From: Gramella sp. KN1008
GTDB taxonomy: Bacteria > Bacteroidota > Bacteroidia > Flavobacteriales > Flavobacteriaceae
DNA: 64,000 bases
Direction of reading: 5' to 3'
Assembly: GCF_004332155.1 (NCBI RefSeq)
Contig: NZ_SJDV01000002.1
Coordinates: 448,193-512,192, forward strand
Numbering within the stretch: the stretch's first letter is position 1; each line of letters opens with the position of its first letter. Made by a program: the position numbers and the translations under genes. This document shows, piece by piece, positions 17,908 to 26,575 of the stretch. Under the pieces are notes generated by a model, which was not told the DNA's origin, ran no database searches, and saw only the letters and a program-made list of their open reading frames with translations.

Positions 17908-18273
17908 TCATTTGTTCTTTATCCGTTCGTCAATAAGCTTTCTTATTTCCTTTAACTCTTCTTCACTAAGATCTGTTTCCTTGGTGAAAAAAGATGCAAA
18001 TTGAGAAGCAGAGTCGTTAAAAAAGCTCTTTATCATACCATTCATCTGCCTTGAGAAATAATTCCTTTTAGAAACTTTCGGAAAATACTCCCGGGACCTG
18101 CCCTTCTGTGTATAACCTACAAAATTCTTATCCTGCATCCTTTTCAGTAAAGTTGCCACGGTTGTTACTGCTGGTTTTGGTTCGGGATAGGCGTCTACGA
18201 GTTCTTTCATTAAGGCCTTTTCCTTTTTCCATAGGAGCTGCATCAATTGTTCTTCGGCGTTAGATAGTTCCAT
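17908..18273 (-). CDS. BlaI/MecI family transcriptional repressor
   Basis: 121 aa. Winged-helix start LSNAEEQLMQLLWKKEKALMKELVDAYPEPKPAVTTVATLLKRMQDKNFVGYTQKGRSREYFPKVSK is typical of Penicillinase_R proteins; the C-terminal helix (SASQFASFFTKETDLSEEELKEIRKLIDERI) is the dimerisation region. Such repressors bind TACA-n-TGTA dyads and are inactivated by cleavage by the M56 partner, here the next gene. Two matching dyads lie on its own promoter, so autoregulation is likely. The regulon is unknown; no beta-lactamase gene is nearby. Confidence 0.93.
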   Translation of the reverse strand: MELSNAEEQLMQLLWKKEKALMKELVDAYPEPKPAVTTVATLLKRMQDKNFVGYTQKGRSREYFPKVSKRNYFSRQMNGMIKSFFNDSASQFASFFTKETDLSEEELKEIRKLIDERIKNK

Positions 18274-18290
18274 AACTAAATTTATTTACT

Positions 18291-18330
18291 CTACAAATGT
18301 AGAATAATATTTTAAATTCTACAAACATAG
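18291..18330 (-). promoter_or_regulatory. promoter with two BlaI-type operators overlapping its -33 and -7 boxes
   Basis: CTACAAATGTAG (18291-18302) is a dyad with CTACA/TGTAG arms, and CTACAAACATAG (18319-18330) is an imperfect second one. On the minus strand the first contains the -7 box TACATTTG and the second contains TTTG at the -33 position, with a 20-bp spacer. Both dyads match the TACA/TGTA core bound by BlaI/MecI, so bound repressor would cover both promoter elements. The second dyad also contains TATGTTTG, an alternative -7 box. Confidence 0.75.
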
Positions 18331-18342
18331 AACAAAAACCAA

Positions 18343-18368
18343 ATAAAAAAAGCCCTCATAAAAGGGCT
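18343..18368 (-). terminator. intrinsic terminator of the lpx/efp operon
   Basis: Minus strand AGCCCT-TTTATG-AGGGCT followed by TTTTTT. It lies 25 bp after the stop of the NTF2-like gene and upstream of the blaI promoter, so it separates the two transcription units. Confidence 0.8.
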
Positions 18369-18393
18369 GTAATTAAAATCTGTAATGATCGAG

Positions 18394-18789
18394 TTAAGAC
18401 CAGGGGCTTTCGTCAATCTCCTCGCCTAACTGGCTTATTTGAACACCCCTGTATAGCTTTCCGTCTTTTAATTCCCATATTGCAATGAAATGTGCCAGAG
18501 GCATCTCTTCTTCAGGGTTTTCTATGGTTCGAACATGATAAGTAAAGTTAATAGCCACCTCATCTTTATTAACTACTATCTTTTCTACTTCTGCCCTAAG
18601 GGATTCGTACGAGGAAGCAAGCAGGCTACTTATCTCAGCTATTCCCTCCAGGTTCAATTTCCTGAAACCGGTAGTTCCATACCATGACAATTCCACATCG
18701 GGATGAAGAAAACTCTCCAGAACCCCATCATCCTGATAGAAATTGGACTTATAGAATTTTTCAACAATTTCTTTAGTCTTTGAACCCAT
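18394..18789 (-). CDS. NTF2-like (SnoaL-type) protein
   Basis: 131 aa, no signal peptide. KEIVEKFYKSNFYQDDGVLESFLHPDVELSWYGTTGFRKLNLEGIAEI followed by VEKIVVNKDEVAINFTYHVRTIENPEEEMPLAHFIAIWELKDGKLYRGVQISQ has the cone-shaped NTF2/SnoaL pattern (helices then curved sheet). The family includes small isomerases, hydrolases and ligand binders; no catalytic residues decide the role. It is last in the lipid A/efp operon, 6 bp after the lpxD-like gene. Confidence 0.75.
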   Translation of the reverse strand: MGSKTKEIVEKFYKSNFYQDDGVLESFLHPDVELSWYGTTGFRKLNLEGIAEISSLLASSYESLRAEVEKIVVNKDEVAINFTYHVRTIENPEEEMPLAHFIAIWELKDGKLYRGVQISQLGEEIDESPWS

Positions 18790-18795
18790 AGTTAG

Positions 18796-19725
18796 CTATT
18801 TTAATGATTTAACGATTTCCGGTAATTTCTTGATAGCCGCATATTCTTTCAACTTTGTTCGAACTTCTCCAAAGGGAGTCCCCCAATAAGTAGTATTAGG
18901 GTCAGTGTCTTTCGAAACGCCGCACTGGGCCATCAGAACGGTTCCTTTAGCAATAGTCACATCGCTTCTGATTCCAACCTGTCCCCAAATGGTTACATCA
19001 TCTTCAACAACCACACACCCGGCAATACCAACCTGCGAAGCAATCAAACAGTTCTTTCCGATCACGGTATCGTGTCCAATCTGTATCAAATTATCCAGTT
19101 TTGAACCTTCTCCAATAATCGTATCTCCTGTTACCCCTCTATCAATCGAATTGTTGGATCCTATCTCTACGTTATCCTTCACTACCACTCTTCCGCCTGA
19201 AAGCAACTTATCAAAACCATCAGGTCTTTTCTTGTAATAAAAAGCATCACCTCCCAAGACGGTGCCGCTATGAATGATCACATTGTCTCCAATGACACAG
19301 TTATCACCGATATTCACACTGGAATGAATAAGACAGTTATTGCCTATTTTCACATTATTCCCCAGATATACATTGGGCTGAATGATAGTTCCCTCTCCCA
19401 CGAAGGCAGAATCTGAGATCATCCCAGCCGAAGCCTGAAAAGGTTTAAAGTGTTTTGTAAGCTTATTGAAATCCCTAAAGGGATCATCTGATATTAACAA
19501 AGCCTTTCCCTTCGGGCACGCTACCTGCTTATTTATAAGAATAATAGTTGCCGCTGAATTCAAGGCTTTATCGTAATATTTCGGATGGTCTACAAAGACA
19601 ATATCACCCGGGGTCACCACATGTATCTCATTCATTCCCCATACCGGAAAATCGGCATCGCCAACATATTCACTTCCTATAAGTTCCGCGATTTCCTTAA
19701 GGGAATGTTTCCTGGTAAACCTCAT
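18796..19725 (-). CDS. LpxD-like left-handed beta-helix acyltransferase (second LpxD paralogue)
   Basis: 309 aa. A short N-terminal uridine-binding-like domain (LKEIAELIGSEYVGDADFPVWGMNEIHVVTPGDIVFVDHPKYYDKAL) precedes hexapeptide repeats from about residue 105 to 260. The LpxD-type active-site region is present: SIDRGVTGDTIIGEGSKLDNLIQIGHDTVIGKNCLIASQVGIAG, with the His of QIGHD. It is shorter than the true LpxD encoded at 22495-23520 and ends WGTPFGEVRTKLKEYAAIKKLPEIV. A second acyltransferase acting on UDP-GlcN or another amino sugar is plausible; substrate unproven. It lies 9 bp after efp. Confidence 0.8.
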   Translation of the reverse strand: MRFTRKHSLKEIAELIGSEYVGDADFPVWGMNEIHVVTPGDIVFVDHPKYYDKALNSAATIILINKQVACPKGKALLISDDPFRDFNKLTKHFKPFQASAGMISDSAFVGEGTIIQPNVYLGNNVKIGNNCLIHSSVNIGDNCVIGDNVIIHSGTVLGGDAFYYKKRPDGFDKLLSGGRVVVKDNVEIGSNNSIDRGVTGDTIIGEGSKLDNLIQIGHDTVIGKNCLIASQVGIAGCVVVEDDVTIWGQVGIRSDVTIAKGTVLMAQCGVSKDTDPNTTYWGTPFGEVRTKLKEYAAIKKLPEIVKSLK

Positions 19726-19734
19726 ATAAGCCTT

Positions 19735-20301
19735 TTATTCTTTTATTCTTTCCTTATAAGTCCCCTTCTCAGTCTCTATCCTGATCTTATCCCCTTCATT
19801 GATAAAAAGCGGAACGTTTACTTCGAACCCGGTTTCTACAGTCGCCGGTTTAGTAGCATTCGTTGCTGTGTTACCTTTTACACCAGGCTCAGTATGAGTT
19901 ACCTCGAGCACTACACTGGCAGGCATCTCCACGGAAAGCGGCATATTATCTTCGGTATTTATAAGAATGGTAACCACCTCTCCTTCTTTCAGAAGTTTAG
20001 GCATATCCAATGCATTCTCAGTTAGTCTAATCTGAGTATAATCTTCAACATTCATAAAATGCCAGAATTCGCCATCTTCATAAAGGAACTGATATTTATG
20101 AGTTTCCACTCTGATATCTTCAATTTTATGGCCGGCAGAAAAAGTATTTTCAAGTACTTTCCCTGTGGTCACACTTTTAAGTTTTGTTCTAACGAAAGCA
20201 GGACCTTTTCCCGGTTTCACATGAAGAAATTCCACGATCTTATAAATATCGTGATTATATCGAATACAAAGTCCGTTTCTAATATCGCTGGTTGTAGCCA
20301 T
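19735..20301 (-). CDS. efp: translation elongation factor P
   Basis: 188 aa, canonical three-domain EF-P. The modified-residue loop is HVKPGKGPAFVRTKLKSV near residue 34, followed by the KOW-like strands and two OB domains (YTQIRLTENALDMPKLLKEGEVVTILINTEDNMPLSVEMPASVVLEVTHTEPGVKGNTATNATKPATVETG; end FINEGDKIRIETEKGTYKERI). It relieves ribosome stalling at polyproline, which is relevant here because the M56 protein nearby carries several poly-Pro runs. Loop Lys is present; the modifying enzyme is not in the window. Confidence 0.97.
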   Translation of the reverse strand: MATTSDIRNGLCIRYNHDIYKIVEFLHVKPGKGPAFVRTKLKSVTTGKVLENTFSAGHKIEDIRVETHKYQFLYEDGEFWHFMNVEDYTQIRLTENALDMPKLLKEGEVVTILINTEDNMPLSVEMPASVVLEVTHTEPGVKGNTATNATKPATVETGFEVNVPLFINEGDKIRIETEKGTYKERIKE

Positions 20302-20310
20302 TTTTATAAA

Positions 20311-21096
20311 TTAATTTGAACTGAAGTATCCTTTCATGATACCTCTTTGTGAGTTTTTAATAAATTCCAGTATTTCATCCCTTTCTGCAGTAGCCTGCAT
20401 TTCTGCTTCAATTATAGCCACTGCCTGGGAATTATTATAATTTTTCTGATAAAGAATTCGATAGATATCCTGTATCTCTCTGATCTTTTCAGTAGAGAAA
20501 CCTCTTCTTCGCAATCCTATTGAGTTGATCCCAACATAACTTAAAGGTTCCCTTCCTGCCTTCACGAAAGGAGGTACATCTTTTCTTACCAGAGATCCGC
20601 CAGTCACAAAAGCATGCTTTCCAATACTGCAAAATTGCTGAATTGCAGCCATCCCGGCCAGGACTACATGGTCTCCTACATTGATATGGCCGGCAAGCGT
20701 ACTGTTATTCGAAAAAATACAGTTATCTCCTACTATACAATCGTGTGCGATATGGCAATAAGCCATTATCCAGCAGTTATTCCCTACCACGGTCTTCATC
20801 CTGTCTGTAGTACCTCTGTTAATGGTAACACACTCCCTGATAGTGGTATTGTCTCCTATAACGGTAAGAGTATCTTCGTCGTTGAATTTTTTGTCCTGGG
20901 GAACTGCCGAAATCACGGCACCGGGGAAAATACTGCAATTTTTCCCGATACGGGCTCCCTCCATTATCGTAACATTGGACCCAATCCAGGTACCTTCTCC
21001 TATCACTACATTGTTATGGATTGTGGCGAAAGGCTCAATCACCACATTTTTGGCGATTTTTGCTCCCGGATGCACATATGCTAAGGGTTGATTCAT
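20311..21096 (-). CDS. lpxA: UDP-N-acetylglucosamine O-acyltransferase
   Basis: 261 aa, standard length. Left-handed beta-helix repeats from residue 7 (AYVHPGAKIAKNVVIEPFATIHNNVVIGEGTWIG), catalytic His in IMAYCHIAHDCIVGDN near residue 125, GHINVGDHVVLAGMAAIQQFCSIGKHAFVTGGSLVRKDVPPFVKAGREPLSYVGINSIGLRRRGFS, and a C-terminal helical domain. First step of lipid A synthesis. The operon order lpxD-lpxC/fabZ-lpxA is the one usual for Bacteroidota. Confidence 0.97.
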   Translation of the reverse strand: MNQPLAYVHPGAKIAKNVVIEPFATIHNNVVIGEGTWIGSNVTIMEGARIGKNCSIFPGAVISAVPQDKKFNDEDTLTVIGDNTTIRECVTINRGTTDRMKTVVGNNCWIMAYCHIAHDCIVGDNCIFSNNSTLAGHINVGDHVVLAGMAAIQQFCSIGKHAFVTGGSLVRKDVPPFVKAGREPLSYVGINSIGLRRRGFSTEKIREIQDIYRILYQKNYNNSQAVAIIEAEMQATAERDEILEFIKNSQRGIMKGYFSSN

Positions 21097-21101
21097 ATAT
21101 T

Positions 21102-22502
21102 TTATTTAGATTTTACAATTTGGGCCATCAGAATAGCTTCTGTAGCCAGCTTGCCATTTACATAGGCATAGGCCTGCATCTGGCAGATCCCCCTTCTAAT
21201 CGGGGCTAATAGTTCAAGTTTAAATATTAAGGTATCACCGGGTACCACCTGCTGTTTGAACCTTACATTATCGATTTTCATAAAATAAGTAAGATAATTT
21301 TCAGGATCCGGAACCGACTTAAGCGCGAGAATACCTCCAGTCTGCGCCATGGCCTCCACCTGCAAAACACCTGGCATTACAGGTTTCCCGGGGAAATGCC
21401 CCACGAAAAATGGCTCATTCATCGTCACGTTCTTAACCCCGATAACGTGAGAGTCTGTCAACTCATATATTTTATCTACCAGCAAAAATGGAGAACGATG
21501 CGGTAAGGTATTCATGATATCGTTTACATCCATCAAAGGTGGCTGGTTAAGATCTATTTTAGGCATATTATTTCTCTTCTCTGCCTTTATTACCTTAGCC
21601 ATCTTCTTGGCAAATTCGGTATTTACATGATGTCCTGGTTTAGTAGCAATTATTTTGCCCCTTATTCTTGTACCCACCAAAGCAAGGTCACCTAGAACGT
21701 CCAGCAATTTATGTCTGGCAGCCTCATTGGGATAATGCAAGGTAAGATTATCTAAAATTCCGTTCGGTTTTACAGAAATATCTTCCCTATTAAAAGCAAC
21801 CCTTAATTTTTTTAGTGTTTCTTCTCCAATTTCCTTATCAACATAAACAATTGCGTTATTAAGGTCACCACCCTTTATGAGTCCGTGTTCAAGAAGTGTT
21901 TCTATTTCATGCAGAAAACTAAAAGTTCTGGAATCGGCTATCTCCCTTTTGAAGTCTGAAAGGTGTTCCAGAGAAGCATTCTGTGTCCCAAGAACCTTGG
22001 TTCCGAAATCTACCATCGTGGTCACCTGGTACTCTTCGGCCGGCATCGCGATGATCTCGCTTCCGCTTTCTTCGTCACGATAACAAATGATCTCATTTAC
22101 AATGTATTCCTCACGATCGGCTTCCTGTTCAACGGTTCCCGCCTTTTCCAGGGCTTCTACAAAGAACTTGGATGACCCATCCATGATTGGAGGTTCTGAA
22201 GCATCAAGCTCTATATATAAATTATCTATTTCCAGTCCCACGCAGGCAGCCAGTACATGCTCTGAAGTCTGAATGGTCACCCCATTCTTTTCCAGATTGG
22301 TGCCCCTTCTGGTATTTACCACATAGCTTACATCAGCTTCTACTTCTGGCTTATCGTCCAGATCTGTCCTTCTAAAAACATAACCTGTATTTTCGGGCGC
22401 AGGTTTAAAGGTCAGTTTTACTTCTTTACCCGTATGCAGGCCAACACCTTCAAGAGACACTTCCTCCCGAATTGTTGTTTGCTTCAAAATTCTATCAGCC
22501 AT
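21102..22502 (-). CDS. lpxC-fabZ: fused UDP-3-O-acyl-GlcNAc deacetylase / 3-hydroxyacyl-ACP dehydratase
   Basis: 466 aa. Residues 1-310 are LpxC: TSEHVLAACVGLEIDNLYIELDASEPPIMDGSS with a Zn His, and LHYPNEAARHKLLDVLGDLALVG with the second Zn His and Asp, then GHHVNTEFAKKM. Residues 320-466 are FabZ: LPHRSPFLLVDKIYELTD, then PFFVGHFPGKPVMPGVLQVEAMAQTGGIL with catalytic His and Glu. The fusion is a recognised Bacteroidota arrangement linking the committed step of lipid A synthesis with fatty acid supply. It overlaps lpxD by 8 bp. Confidence 0.98.
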   Translation of the reverse strand: MADRILKQTTIREEVSLEGVGLHTGKEVKLTFKPAPENTGYVFRRTDLDDKPEVEADVSYVVNTRRGTNLEKNGVTIQTSEHVLAACVGLEIDNLYIELDASEPPIMDGSSKFFVEALEKAGTVEQEADREEYIVNEIICYRDEESGSEIIAMPAEEYQVTTMVDFGTKVLGTQNASLEHLSDFKREIADSRTFSFLHEIETLLEHGLIKGGDLNNAIVYVDKEIGEETLKKLRVAFNREDISVKPNGILDNLTLHYPNEAARHKLLDVLGDLALVGTRIRGKIIATKPGHHVNTEFAKKMAKVIKAEKRNNMPKIDLNQPPLMDVNDIMNTLPHRSPFLLVDKIYELTDSHVIGVKNVTMNEPFFVGHFPGKPVMPGVLQVEAMAQTGGILALKSVPDPENYLTYFMKIDNVRFKQQVVPGDTLIFKLELLAPIRRGICQMQAYAYVNGKLATEAILMAQIVKSK

Positions 22503-23520
22503 TATTAATCTTTTTTTCCAGTTGGTGTATAGTTTTCATGGTTTCAGGCAGATTCTTAAAATGAATATAGGATTTATTGTATTCGCTATATCCTATTGCA
22601 GGAGTTCCCTGCAGTTTTTCGTCATCTTTTATATCACGTCCAATTCCTGACTGAGCCTGTATCTTTACCCTATTTCCTATGCTAAGGTGACCGGCGATGC
22701 CTACCTGTCCTCCAATAAGACAATTCTTTCCAATCTTAGTAGAACCGGCAATACCCGTTTGAGCGGCTATAGCTGTATTTTCTCCTATTTCAACATTATG
22801 TGCTATCTGGATATGATTATCCAGTTTTACACCCTGCCTAATAATTGTAGATCCTAATGTTGCTCTGTCAATGGTTGTGACTGCTCCTATATCAACATTA
22901 TCTTCAATAATAACATTTCCTATCTGCGGAACCTTGCTATATTCTCCAGTATCTCCAGGACTAAAACCAAATCCGTCAGCACCTATCACCGCTCCACTAT
23001 GAATGGTACAGTTATTTCCAATCAAACTTTCAGAATAGATCTTTACTCCCGCAAAAACAGTTACATTATCACCAATCCTCACATTATCACCAATATAAAC
23101 ATTGGGATAGATCTTTACATTTTCACCAACAATCACATTTTCACCCATATATGAAAATGATCCAAAATACAATCCTTCACCATACTTGGCAGTGTCACAA
23201 ATGTGACTGGGTTGTTCAATTCCAGCCTTATTAAGCTTTATCTGATTGTAATATTCCAGCAATGTGGAGAATGCCTTATAGGCATCCTTTACCTTGATTA
23301 GGGTAGTATTTACCGGATGATCTATTTCAAAATCACTATTTACAATAGTAATAGATGCATTGGTTGTATATAAGAATGAGGTATATTTTGGATTGCTTAA
23401 AAAAGTAAGCGATCCCTTAGAGCCTTCTTCGATCTTGGCAAGTTCAGAAACCTCCACTTCGGGGTTTCCTTCAACCGTGCCTTCTAATATCTCGGCTATT
23501 TGCGCTGCTGTAAACTTCAT
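22495..23520 (-). CDS. lpxD: UDP-3-O-acylglucosamine N-acyltransferase
   Basis: 341 aa, normal length. N-terminal uridine-binding domain (MKFTAAQIAEILEGTVEGNPEVEVSELAKIEEGSKGSLTFLSNPKYTSFLYTTNASI), hexapeptide beta-helix from about residue 105, active-site His in LDNHIQIAHNVEIGENTAIAAQTGIAGSTKIG, and a C-terminal helical extension. Third step of lipid A synthesis. It follows the HD hydrolase gene by 24 bp and overlaps lpxC-fabZ. Confidence 0.96.
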   Translation of the reverse strand: MKFTAAQIAEILEGTVEGNPEVEVSELAKIEEGSKGSLTFLSNPKYTSFLYTTNASITIVNSDFEIDHPVNTTLIKVKDAYKAFSTLLEYYNQIKLNKAGIEQPSHICDTAKYGEGLYFGSFSYMGENVIVGENVKIYPNVYIGDNVRIGDNVTVFAGVKIYSESLIGNNCTIHSGAVIGADGFGFSPGDTGEYSKVPQIGNVIIEDNVDIGAVTTIDRATLGSTIIRQGVKLDNHIQIAHNVEIGENTAIAAQTGIAGSTKIGKNCLIGGQVGIAGHLSIGNRVKIQAQSGIGRDIKDDEKLQGTPAIGYSEYNKSYIHFKNLPETMKTIHQLEKKINNG

Positions 23521-23544
23521 TCTGGCAAAAGTAAAAAAAATGCT

Positions 23545-24774
23545 TTAATCTCTCACTTTAGGATAACACATATAGAATTTGGTCACTGTATTGGTGAGGG
23601 CCTTAAGGTTTAGCTGATCTGAGACCTTAATTACATCACTGATCTTCCCATTCTTATGCAGAATATTGATATTGTTCTTCTCTCTCTTATAGGCCAGATT
23701 GGCTATTTCTCCTTCAAAAACAAAGTATGAGGCTTCTTTTTCTGAAATTCCGTATTTATCCTGAAGGGCTCTGGAACGTTTCTCTAATTTGGCTTCTGAA
23801 GGCCTTTTCTTTTTAATCTTGACCTTAAGAAGGTTTCTGTTGATTATCATCTCGCAAAGGTTGCTAAGTACAAAATCGTCAGAATACATCCATTCCTTCA
23901 TTGCAGAGATCACATCATTATCATCAAGCCGTGAAAAGATTTCGAGCGTTTCATTAGTAAAGTTATCCCTGGTAATCTTATTTTCAAGAAAGTATAATAA
24001 AGCCCCACTTGCGTGCAACTTTTCACCTTTTTCAATAAGTTCCTTTGCTCTTTTTAAAACTCTGATAAGAAGCTGTTCTGCCACCAGACTTGTTTTGTGT
24101 AGATAAACCTGCCAGTACATAAGTCGGCGGCCTATGAGGAATTTTTCTACAGAATAGATCCCCTTTTCTTCGATCACCAGTTCATCGTTCACAACATTCA
24201 GCATGGTAATAATTCGCTCACTATTTATATTTCCCTCTACAGCACCGGTATAAAAGCTATCTCTTTTCAGATAATCGAGCCTGTCCATATCCATCTGACT
24301 GGAGATCAGCTGATTCATGAAATTGCGATCATAACTGCCTTTGAATATCTTTATTGCAAGCGTTAAACTTTGGTTAAAGTTGGCATTCATCTCCTCCATA
24401 AAAAGAAGCGAAATAGTCTCATGATCAACCCCTTCCACAAGACTGTGTTCCATTGCATGACTAAAAGGACCATGACCAATATCATGCATCAAAATAGCGA
24501 TAAGAAGCGCCTCTTCTTCCGTTTCCGAAATCTCAACCCCCTTATACCTAAGCACTCGCACCGCTTTCTGCATAAGATGGACACATCCAAGCGCATGATG
24601 AAACCTCGTATGATGAGCTCCGGGATACACCAGATATGAAAGTCCCATCTGGGAAATTCGGCGTAATCTTTGAAAGTATGGATGCTCTATAATACGGAAG
24701 ACCCTCTCATTCGGAATGGTAATAAAACCGTAAATTGGGTCGTTTAATATTTTAAGTTTAGTTTGTGAAGCCAA
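23545..24774 (-). CDS. HD-domain phosphohydrolase (dGTPase-related family)
   Basis: About 409 aa from a TTG start at 24774. HD motifs in order: HTRFHHALGCVHLMQKA, ILMHDIGHGPFSHAMEHS (the HD pair) and SSQMDMDRLDYLKRD (the later Asp). The family hydrolyses nucleotide substrates, some members being dNTPases; the substrate here is not known. An upstream ATG at 24891 would add 39 residues with no family similarity and would lie upstream of the -7 box at 24801-24808, so the TTG that gives LASQTKLKILNDPIYGFITIP is preferred. First gene of the lipid A/efp operon and divergent from porX. Confidence 0.88.
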   Translation of the reverse strand: MASQTKLKILNDPIYGFITIPNERVFRIIEHPYFQRLRRISQMGLSYLVYPGAHHTRFHHALGCVHLMQKAVRVLRYKGVEISETEEEALLIAILMHDIGHGPFSHAMEHSLVEGVDHETISLLFMEEMNANFNQSLTLAIKIFKGSYDRNFMNQLISSQMDMDRLDYLKRDSFYTGAVEGNINSERIITMLNVVNDELVIEEKGIYSVEKFLIGRRLMYWQVYLHKTSLVAEQLLIRVLKRAKELIEKGEKLHASGALLYFLENKITRDNFTNETLEIFSRLDDNDVISAMKEWMYSDDFVLSNLCEMIINRNLLKVKIKKKRPSEAKLEKRSRALQDKYGISEKEASYFVFEGEIANLAYKREKNNINILHKNGKISDVIKVSDQLNLKALTNTVTKFYMCYPKVRD

Positions 24775-24800
24775 GCTATATTTTTGAGTTAATTTAAAAA

Positions 24801-24808
24801 CAAAGATA
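24801..24808 (-). promoter_or_regulatory. -7 box for the HD hydrolase/lpx/efp operon
   Basis: TATCTTTG on the minus strand fits TAnnTTTG and ends 26 bases before the TTG start at 24774. Its place argues against the longer frame starting at 24891. The -33 element is unclear. Confidence 0.55.
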
Positions 24809-24894
24809 CATATATGAAACCAGCCAGTGTTATAATCCTGAAATGCAGGCATAACCGCTAATTTCATATAGATTTCAAAATAAGACGCCAATAT

Positions 24895-26445
24895 ATGAGT
24901 TCTATTAAAATACTATGGGTAGATGATGAAATAGATTTGCTGAAACCACATATAATGTTCCTGGAATCACGCAATTATGAAGTACAAACCTGTAAAAGCG
25001 GTACTGAGGCCTTAGACCTTATTGAAGAAGAGAACTTCGATATCATTTTTCTTGACGAAAATATGCCAGGGCTTACCGGCCTCGAAACTCTTTCTGAAAT
25101 AAAGGAACGAAGAGAGACCGTTCCTATTGTAATGATCACAAAGAGTGAGGAGGAATATATTATGGAAGAAGCCATAGGTTCCAAGATCGCCGACTATCTT
25201 ATAAAGCCAGTTAATCCAAATCAGATCCTGCTTAGCATCAAAAAGAACCTGGATCATTCCAGGCTGATTTCTGAAAAGACAACCTCAAATTACCAGCAGG
25301 AATTCAGAAAGATCGCCATGGATATGTCTCAGGTAAACAGCTGGGAAGAATGGGCAGAACTCTATCAGAAATTGGTTTACTGGGAGCTTCAACTTGAAGA
25401 TATCGAAGACTCGGGCATGTTTGAGATCCTAGAATCGCAAAAACTGGAAGCCAACAACCAGTTCTTTAAGTTCATTTCAAAAAACTACCAAAGCTGGTTT
25501 GAAAAAAGCAGCGAACCACCGGTAATGTCTCATACGCTATTTAAGAAAATGGTTCTGCCTGAGTTAAAAGACGACCAGCCCACTTTAATGATCGTAGTGG
25601 ATAATTTAAGATATGATCAGTGGAAAAGTCTTGAGCCTATTATAAATACATATTATAAGAAAGAAAAGGAAACGCCATACTATAGTATTCTGCCTACGGC
25701 TACCCAATATGCGAGAAACGCTATATTCTCGGGGCTTATGCCCAGTGACATGGAGAAACTATTCCCTGATTACTGGAAGAATGACACAGAAGAAGGAGGA
25801 AAAAACAATTATGAAGCTGAATTCCTTAGAGAACAGTTAAAGCGTCTCGGGAAGGAACTTAAGTTTGAATACCACAAAATTAGTAGTTTAAAGGCTGGTA
25901 AAAAGCTGGTAGATAATTTCAAAACCCAGAAATCCAATGACCTTACTGTAGTGGTCTATAATTTCGTGGATATGCTTTCCCATGCCAAGACAGAGATGGA
26001 GGTCATCAAGGAGCTTGCTTCTAATGATAAATCCTATCGGAGCCTTACTCAAAGCTGGTTCAAGAATTCACCTTTGCTGGAGATAATTCAGAAAGCACAG
26101 CAGTCCGGCTTCAAACTTATCATCACCACAGACCATGGAACGATCAATGTAAAAAACCCCTCCAAGGTCATAGGAGATAAGAATACCAGTCTTAATTTAA
26201 GATATAAGACCGGTAAAAGTCTTACCTATGAGAATAAAGAGGTATTAGCGATAGAGGATCCAAAATCTGTTCACCTGCCAACAATAAATATGAGTAGTTC
26301 TTACATCTTTGCCAAGGAGGATCTTTTCTTCGCCTATCCCAACAATTACAATCATTATGTGAGTTATTACAGAAATACATACCAGCATGGAGGGATATCA
26401 CTGGAGGAAATTGTAATCCCTTTTGTAGTCCTAAATCCAAAATAA
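24895..26445 (+). CDS. porX: PorX-type response regulator with PglZ effector domain (type IX secretion regulator)
   Basis: 516 aa. Receiver domain 1-120: ILWVDDEID (acidic pair), phospho-acceptor D54 in IIFLDENMPG, the switch Thr in MITKSEEE and Lys104 in YLIKPVNP. A helical linker follows, then an alkaline-phosphatase-superfamily PglZ domain from about 200: PTLMIVVDNLRYDQWKSLEPI, SILPTATQYARNAIFSGLMPSDM, LIITTDHGTINVKNPSKVIGD, with probable metal ligands in VVDN, the Thr of PTATQ and TTDHG. In Porphyromonas PorX works with PorY and sigma SigP to control type IX secretion and gliding genes, and its effector domain has phosphodiesterase activity on oligonucleotides. No histidine kinase gene is adjacent. 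Confidence 0.93.
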   Translation: MSSIKILWVDDEIDLLKPHIMFLESRNYEVQTCKSGTEALDLIEEENFDIIFLDENMPGLTGLETLSEIKERRETVPIVMITKSEEEYIMEEAIGSKIADYLIKPVNPNQILLSIKKNLDHSRLISEKTTSNYQQEFRKIAMDMSQVNSWEEWAELYQKLVYWELQLEDIEDSGMFEILESQKLEANNQFFKFISKNYQSWFEKSSEPPVMSHTLFKKMVLPELKDDQPTLMIVVDNLRYDQWKSLEPIINTYYKKEKETPYYSILPTATQYARNAIFSGLMPSDMEKLFPDYWKNDTEEGGKNNYEAEFLREQLKRLGKELKFEYHKISSLKAGKKLVDNFKTQKSNDLTVVVYNFVDMLSHAKTEMEVIKELASNDKSYRSLTQSWFKNSPLLEIIQKAQQSGFKLIITTDHGTINVKNPSKVIGDKNTSLNLRYKTGKSLTYENKEVLAIEDPKSVHLPTINMSSSYIFAKEDLFFAYPNNYNHYVSYYRNTYQHGGISLEEIVIPFVVLNPK

Positions 26446-26471
26446 TCGATAAAATACATGTTTTTATCGAT
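26445..26471. other. AT-rich perfect hairpin after porX
   Basis: ATCGATAAAA (26445-26454) and TTTTATCGAT (26462-26471) form a perfect 10-bp stem beginning on the last base of the porX stop codon. No T-tract follows, so it may be an mRNA-stabilising hairpin or a protein-binding dyad rather than a terminator. Confidence 0.45.
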
Positions 26472-26575
26472 ATAAAGCATTATTCAATTACATACGAAAC
26501 TGATTATCAGGTAGATGTGTCTATTTATCCATTTTTTATATATCTTTACAGTCCCGAATCTGACATTTTGAAATT

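Noticed and set aside
20614..21084. Long plus-strand frame across lpxA
   Set aside because: LpxA's hexapeptide repeats leave open antisense frames; the frame has no motif and the lpxA reading is certain.
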